This document shows positions 4,876 through 8,249 of a DNA stretch of 8,249 nt, in pieces. The stretch lies in contig QKDT01000106.1 in assembly GCA_003251995.1 (NCBI GenBank), positions 1-8,249 of the forward strand, in the 5' to 3' direction. The stretch comes from Desulfovibrio desulfuricans (GTDB lineage: Bacteria > Desulfobacterota > Desulfovibrionia > Desulfovibrionales > Desulfovibrionaceae). The notes under the pieces are model-generated. The model worked only from the letters and a program-made list of their open reading frames with translations, searched no databases and had not been told where the DNA came from. The stretch's first letter is position 1. Every line of letters begins with the position of its first letter. A program made the position numbers and the translations under genes.

Positions 4876-6030
4876 TTAATCTTTAAAAGGAGAAATCATG
4901 CGCAAGGTCTTGATAACATCGGGGAAGTGCTGGATGACAAAATCCACTTCTTCCTGCGTGGTGTAGCGAGAAAGAGAAAGGCGGAGAGAGCCGTGGGCAA
5001 AGGTAAAGGGCACACCCATGGCACGCAGTACGTGCGAAGGTTCAAGGCTGCCAGATGTGCAGGCCGAGCCGGAGCTTGCGCAGATGCCGAGCCTGTCGAG
5101 CATCAGCAAGATAGCTTCGCCTTCCACATTTTTAAAGGCAATATTGGTGGTGTTGGGCAGGCGGTTATCCACATCGCCGTTAACCATGCAATCGGGGATA
5201 CGTTCAAGCAGACCCTGTTCAAGCCTGTCGCGCAGCATGGCAACGCTTACGCGCTCCTCTTGCATATGCGCGAGCGCAAGCTGGGCAGCAGCGCCAAGGC
5301 CAGCGATATAGGGCACGTTTTCAGTGCCTGCGCGGCGTCCCCGCTCCTGATGCCCACCCCGCAGGAACGGGCGGAAGCGCACGCCCTTACGCACATACAG
5401 CACGCCAATGCCCTTGGGGGTGTGTAGCTTGTGCCCAGAGAGCGAAAGCATATCCGCAGGCAGGTGGGCAAGGTCAATGGGCGTTTTGCCCACGGCCTGC
5501 ACGGCGTCTGTATGGAACAGTACGCCACGTTCACTAGCCATTTCAGCCATACGCTGGATGGGGTAGATGTTGCCAACCTCATTGTTGGCAAACATGATGG
5601 AAGCCAAGGCCGTGTCAGGCGTGAGGGCGGCTGCGTATTCGTCCAGATCAAGGCGGCCCTTGCTGTCCACACCAAGGTATGTCACCCGGTAGCCCTGGCG
5701 TTCCCAGTGCTGCATCACGCTGAGCACGGCGGGATGCTCCACGCGGGTGGTGATGAGATGGCGTTTTTCTGGCTGGGTCTGAATTGCAGACCAAATGGCA
5801 GTATTGTCGCTTTCAGATCCGCACGAGGTAAAGATGATTTCGTCCGGGCTTGCACCCAGCAGTCCTGCCATCTGTTCACGCGCAGTTTCCACCGCGTCGG
5901 CTACCTGACCGCCAAAGGTATGCATGCTTGAAGGGTTGCCGTAAAGCTCACCAAGGTAGGGCAGGATAGCTTCCCGTACTTCAGGCGCAATAGCCGTGGT
6001 GGCGTTATTATCAAGATAGATGGTTTTCAT
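4876..6030 (-). CDS. nifS: Cysteine desulfurase, NifS/IscS family
   Basis: 384 residues, full length for the family. A PLP enzyme that removes sulfur from L-cysteine as a persulfide and passes it to the NifU scaffold for Fe-S cluster assembly. It starts with MKTIYLDNNATT, the typical NifS beginning. His99 (VEHP) and Asp175 (FHTDAVQ) are the expected PLP-contacting residues. Lys201 in LSGHKLHTPKG is the Schiff-base lysine. Cys324 in SSGSACTSGS is the catalytic cysteine that carries the persulfide. The gene follows nifU after 5 nt, and its Shine-Dalgarno GAGGAGG (6041-6047) lies within the last nifU codons. The tight NifU-NifS pairing in an operon with an Rrf2 regulator, and no nitrogenase gene in view, suggests general Fe-S cluster supply. 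Involvement in nitrogen fixation cannot be excluded from this window. Confidence 0.96.
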   Translation of the reverse strand: MKTIYLDNNATTAIAPEVREAILPYLGELYGNPSSMHTFGGQVADAVETAREQMAGLLGASPDEIIFTSCGSESDNTAIWSAIQTQPEKRHLITTRVEHPAVLSVMQHWERQGYRVTYLGVDSKGRLDLDEYAAALTPDTALASIMFANNEVGNIYPIQRMAEMASERGVLFHTDAVQAVGKTPIDLAHLPADMLSLSGHKLHTPKGIGVLYVRKGVRFRPFLRGGHQERGRRAGTENVPYIAGLGAAAQLALAHMQEERVSVAMLRDRLEQGLLERIPDCMVNGDVDNRLPNTTNIAFKNVEGEAILLMLDRLGICASSGSACTSGSLEPSHVLRAMGVPFTFAHGSLRLSLSRYTTQEEVDFVIQHFPDVIKTLRMISPFKD

Positions 6031-6035
6031 GGCGG

Positions 6036-6872
6036 TTAGGCCTCCTCAACCACGATATCGGCTTCAACATGTTCGCGCAGCAGGCGCTGCACCAGGTCGC
6101 GTATGGTCACCTCGCTTGAGCGGCACTGTGCGCAGCGTCCGCGCAGAGAAACCACAACGCGCAGGCCGTCCACATCAACAAGCTCAATATCGCCGCCGTC
6201 GGCAGCAAGCTGCGGGCGAATTTCTTCTTCAATGGTCTTCAGCACCAATTGCATGCGTTGCACGTTGGTGAGGCGCGGCTTGGGCTTAAGCTCGACAAGC
6301 GGCTTTTGCTTGAGCTGCGCAGCCAGAATTTCGGCGATTTCATCAAGGCATTCGCCACAGGCGCCGCCAGCCTTGGTGTAATTGGTGATTTCTTCAACGG
6401 TTTTAAGGCCGTTTTCGGTAATGGCGCGGATAATCTGGGCATCCGTAATGCCAAAACACTTGCACACAAGCTTGCCTTCTTCGTGGGCGTGCGGCACGGG
6501 CGGTTCGCCCTTCCACTGACGGATGGCGGCTTCAAGCGCCTCCTGCCCCATGACGGAGCAGTGCATCTTTTGCTTGGGCAGGCCGCCCAGGGCATTGGTG
6601 ATGTCTTTGTTGGTGATCTTGAGCGCGTCTTCAACCGACATGCCCTTGATCATATCCGTCAACACGGAGCTTGAGGCAATGGCGCTGGCGCAACCAAATG
6701 TTTCAAAGCTGGCTTCTTCAATGATCTGCTGATCGTTGATCTTGAGATATAATTTAAGCGCATCACCACATGTCAGGCTGCCAACTTCGCCTACGGCGTT
6801 TGCGCCTTCAAGGGGACCCACATTGTGGGGATGCAGAAAATGGTCGTGTACAGCTTTAGTGTAGTTCCACAT
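6036..6872 (-). CDS. nifU: Three-domain Fe-S cluster assembly scaffold NifU
   Basis: 278 residues in the classical NifU layout. Residues 1-125 are an IscU-type scaffold with Cys35, Asp37, Cys61 and Cys105, which hold the transient cluster. Residues about 133-185 are a central BFD-like ferredoxin domain with Cys137, Cys139, Cys172 and Cys175, ligands of a permanent [2Fe-2S] cluster. Residues about 203-275 are an Nfu domain with Cys247-x2-Cys250 (GRCAQC). The protein receives sulfur from NifS and delivers clusters to target enzymes; NrdG in this window would be one such client. The ATG has GGGAGG (6878-6883) 5 nt upstream and lies inside the 3' end of the Rrf2 regulator gene (17-nt overlap), so translation is probably coupled. 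All expected cysteines are present. Confidence 0.96.
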   Translation of the reverse strand: MWNYTKAVHDHFLHPHNVGPLEGANAVGEVGSLTCGDALKLYLKINDQQIIEEASFETFGCASAIASSSVLTDMIKGMSVEDALKITNKDITNALGGLPKQKMHCSVMGQEALEAAIRQWKGEPPVPHAHEEGKLVCKCFGITDAQIIRAITENGLKTVEEITNYTKAGGACGECLDEIAEILAAQLKQKPLVELKPKPRLTNVQRMQLVLKTIEEEIRPQLAADGGDIELVDVDGLRVVVSLRGRCAQCRSSEVTIRDLVQRLLREHVEADIVVEEA

Positions 6873-7305
6873 GGTTGCCTCCCGTTACGGAGCATTTCTC
6901 TGAATCAATTATTTCCTGCAAGGTGCGCTTCTGCAGGAATGAGCGGATATGTCCATCCAGTTCTGTCCAGAATCCCCTGGTGGAGCAGTGGGATTCGCGT
7001 TGACAGTGTCGCCCCTTGCTCAAACAGCGCACAGGGGAAATTTCACCCTCAAGGTGCTGAAAGACTTCTTCAATGTTAATATCACCCGGGGATTTGGCAA
7101 GGGAATACCCACCACCTGAGCCACGAACAGCTCGCAAAATGCCCATGGGGCGCAGTGCCCGCACTATCTGTTCCAGATAGCCCGATGAAATATTTTCTTC
7201 ACGGGCTACTTGCCCCAGTTGCAAAAGTGAGCCCTGGGGTTGGGCCGCCAGACGCAGCAAAAAGCGCAATCCGTAACGGGTTCTGGTAGAAAATCGCATA
7301 GACAT
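6856..7305 (-). CDS. Rrf2 family transcriptional regulator, IscR-like
   Basis: 149 residues. The N-terminal winged helix is typical of Rrf2/IscR: MRFSTRTRYGLRFLLRLA, then ISSGYLEQIVRALRPMGILRAVRGSGGGYSLA at about 39-70. Three cysteines (94, 101, 107; spacing x6 and x5) in the usual cluster loop make it a likely [2Fe-2S] or [4Fe-4S] sensor. The His found three residues after the last Cys in E. coli IscR is Arg110 here, so the fourth ligand must differ. Position directly before nifU-nifS, with a 17-nt overlap, argues that it senses Fe-S status and controls this operon, including itself. Start choice: ATG 7305 has AGGA 7 nt upstream. ATG 7299 (two codons later) has GAGG 6 nt upstream and gives the more typical N-terminus MRFSTRTRYG. 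NsrR-like nitric oxide sensing cannot be ruled out. Confidence 0.88.
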   Translation of the reverse strand: MSMRFSTRTRYGLRFLLRLAAQPQGSLLQLGQVAREENISSGYLEQIVRALRPMGILRAVRGSGGGYSLAKSPGDINIEEVFQHLEGEISPVRCLSKGRHCQRESHCSTRGFWTELDGHIRSFLQKRTLQEIIDSEKCSVTGGNHVELH

Positions 7306-7312
7306 CCTCGTA

Positions 7313-7330
7313 TCCTGTAGGTGTTCAGGA
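7313..7330. promoter_or_regulatory. Possible operator: 18-bp inverted repeat upstream of the Rrf2 gene
   Basis: TCCTG (7313-7317), 8 nt, CAGGA (7326-7330), centred in the 35-nt gap between metA and the Rrf2 gene. The size suits a dimeric regulator and the position suits autoregulation. It does not match the E. coli IscR consensus I know, and 5-bp arms are common by chance. Confidence 0.2.
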
Positions 7331-7340
7331 ACTGCAGCTC

Positions 7341-8249
7341 TTACTTGCCCTGACGGTCACGCGCAATGGCAGTAAGGCTGAAGGGCGTTTCCTGGTAGAC
7401 GTAATAGTTGAGCCAGTTACAATAAAAAAGGTGCGCATGCGCCCGCCAGTTGACCTTGGGCAGGCGGCTGGGGTCGTTGCCGGGATAGTAATTGCTGGGG
7501 GGGATGGGGTTCAGCCCCCTTTCCTGATCGCGGCGAAACTCCGCATCAAGGGTTCCCCTGTCGTATTCAAGATGCCCGGTCATAAATACCTGTGAGTGGT
7601 CGCAGCTCTCCACCAAGGCCAATCCCGCCTCTTCCGATTCTGCAAGAATGCGCAGTGCGGATTCCTTGCGTACATCGTCAGCGCGAACTTCGGTATGGCG
7701 CGAGTGGGGGGCCGTAAAGGTATCATCAAAACCGGTGAAAAGGCGGCAACCGGGCTGCAAAATATCGTGCTGGAATACCCCGGAGATTTTGGCTGGCAGG
7801 CCGTACTTGGGGATACCATAAAAATGGTACAGGGCCGCTTGGGCCGCCCAGCAGATATACAGGGTGGAGTAGACCCGGCTTTGCGCAAAGGTCATTATGT
7901 CCAGCAATTCGTGCCAATAATCCACATCTTCAAAGGGCAGGTGTTCCACCGGGGCACCTGTCACGATCATGCCGTCAAAACTGCCGTGCCGTATTTCAGA
8001 AAACGTCTTGTAAAAACGCTCAAGGTGCTGCGCAGGGGTGTTTTTTGATTCGTGAGCTTCTGTACGCAGCAGGGTGATGTTGACCTGGATGGGCGAATTA
8101 CTCAAAAGCCGCAGAAGTTGCGTCTCTGTGGCTATCTTGGTGGGCATAAGGTTTACAATGGCGATTTCCAGCGGGCGAATGTCCTGCTGGACGGCGCGAT
8201 CTTCCGTCATCACAAAAATATTTTCGCTCTCAAGCGCTGCGCAAGCGGG
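7341..8249 (-). CDS. metA: Homoserine O-acyltransferase MetA (predicted acetyl-CoA type), 5'-partial
   Basis: 302 residues are visible. The frame stays open to the window edge, reading PACAALESENIFVMTEDRA, so the true start is outside by a small number of codons. MetA acylates L-homoserine, activating it for sulfur incorporation in methionine synthesis. Family blocks: IRPLEIAIVNLMPTK, QLLRLLSNSP, ESKNTPAQHL. The nucleophile is the Cys of YICWAAQAAL (visible residue 133), and the catalytic His and Glu are in MTGHLEYD (visible 226 and 228). Set against E. coli numbering by that Cys (142), the residue at 111 is Glu (GAPVEHLPF). MetA enzymes with Glu there use acetyl-CoA, while those with Gly use succinyl-CoA. 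I therefore predict homoserine O-acetyltransferase. It is followed after 35 nt by the Rrf2 gene on the same strand, so it may be co-transcribed with the Fe-S genes. Confidence 0.94.
   Translation of the reverse strand, partial: PACAALESENIFVMTEDRAVQQDIRPLEIAIVNLMPTKIATETQLLRLLSNSPIQVNITLLRTEAHESKNTPAQHLERFYKTFSEIRHGSFDGMIVTGAPVEHLPFEDVDYWHELLDIMTFAQSRVYSTLYICWAAQAALYHFYGIPKYGLPAKISGVFQHDILQPGCRLFTGFDDTFTAPHSRHTEVRADDVRKESALRILAESEEAGLALVESCDHSQVFMTGHLEYDRGTLDAEFRRDQERGLNPIPPSNYYPGNDPSRLPKVNWRAHAHLFYCNWLNYYVYQETPFSLTAIARDRQGK

Noticed and set aside
4795..5427. Long + strand frame opposite nifS
   Set aside because: Antisense shadow of nifS; the product resembles no family and the minus-strand protein is complete and conserved.
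8208..8213. GTG 8213 or ATG 8210 as the metA start
   Set aside because: Conserved MetA-like residues (ESENIFV) continue in frame upstream to the window edge, so the start is outside.

Overview
The window looks like chromosome from a sulfate-reducing deltaproteobacterium of the Desulfovibrio type. This is an inference from gene content: an oxygen-sensitive class III ribonucleotide reductase, a bacteriohemerythrin, an HD-GYP signalling protein, a three-domain NifU with NifS under an Rrf2 regulator, and a MetA. No database search was possible. I saw no mobile elements, CRISPR arrays, tRNAs or rRNAs.

Region 1 (1-2083, + strand) is an anaerobic ribonucleotide reductase operon. It holds the C-terminal 382 residues of NrdD (the gene enters from the left edge), then a 56-residue ORF, then the radical-SAM activase NrdG, a repeat-rich 3' stretch and a strong intrinsic terminator. 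The main discovery candidate is here. The NrdD chain stops right after its zinc ribbon and has no glycyl radical motif. That motif (RRITGYL, with the downstream RFN...DRVKH) lies on the separate 56-residue protein, which has its own ribosome binding site and overlaps nrdG by 8 nt. The enzyme therefore appears to be naturally split into a catalytic barrel, a detachable glycyl radical subunit and an activase.

Region 2 (2084-2331) is mostly non-coding. It holds one weak 56-codon ORF.

Region 3 (2332-4623, - strand) is a two-gene unit. A protein with two HD domains (the C-terminal one a full HD-GYP, predicted c-di-GMP phosphodiesterase) is followed after 24 nt by a membrane-anchored coiled-coil protein ending in a complete bacteriohemerythrin domain. 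The pair suggests coupling of oxygen or redox state to c-di-GMP signalling.

Region 4 (4793-8249, - strand) runs metA (cut by the right edge), an Rrf2/IscR-like regulator, nifU, nifS and a tandem hairpin. Rrf2 and nifU overlap, and nifU and nifS are 5 nt apart, so this is an Fe-S cluster assembly operon with its likely regulator. MetA carries Glu at the acyl-donor position, predicting homoserine O-acetyltransferase activity. The gene order places methionine synthesis next to cysteine desulfuration.

Overall, oxygen-labile radical and Fe-S chemistry (NrdD/NrdG), Fe-S supply and sensing (Rrf2, NifU, NifS) and a likely oxygen-binding signalling module lie side by side.
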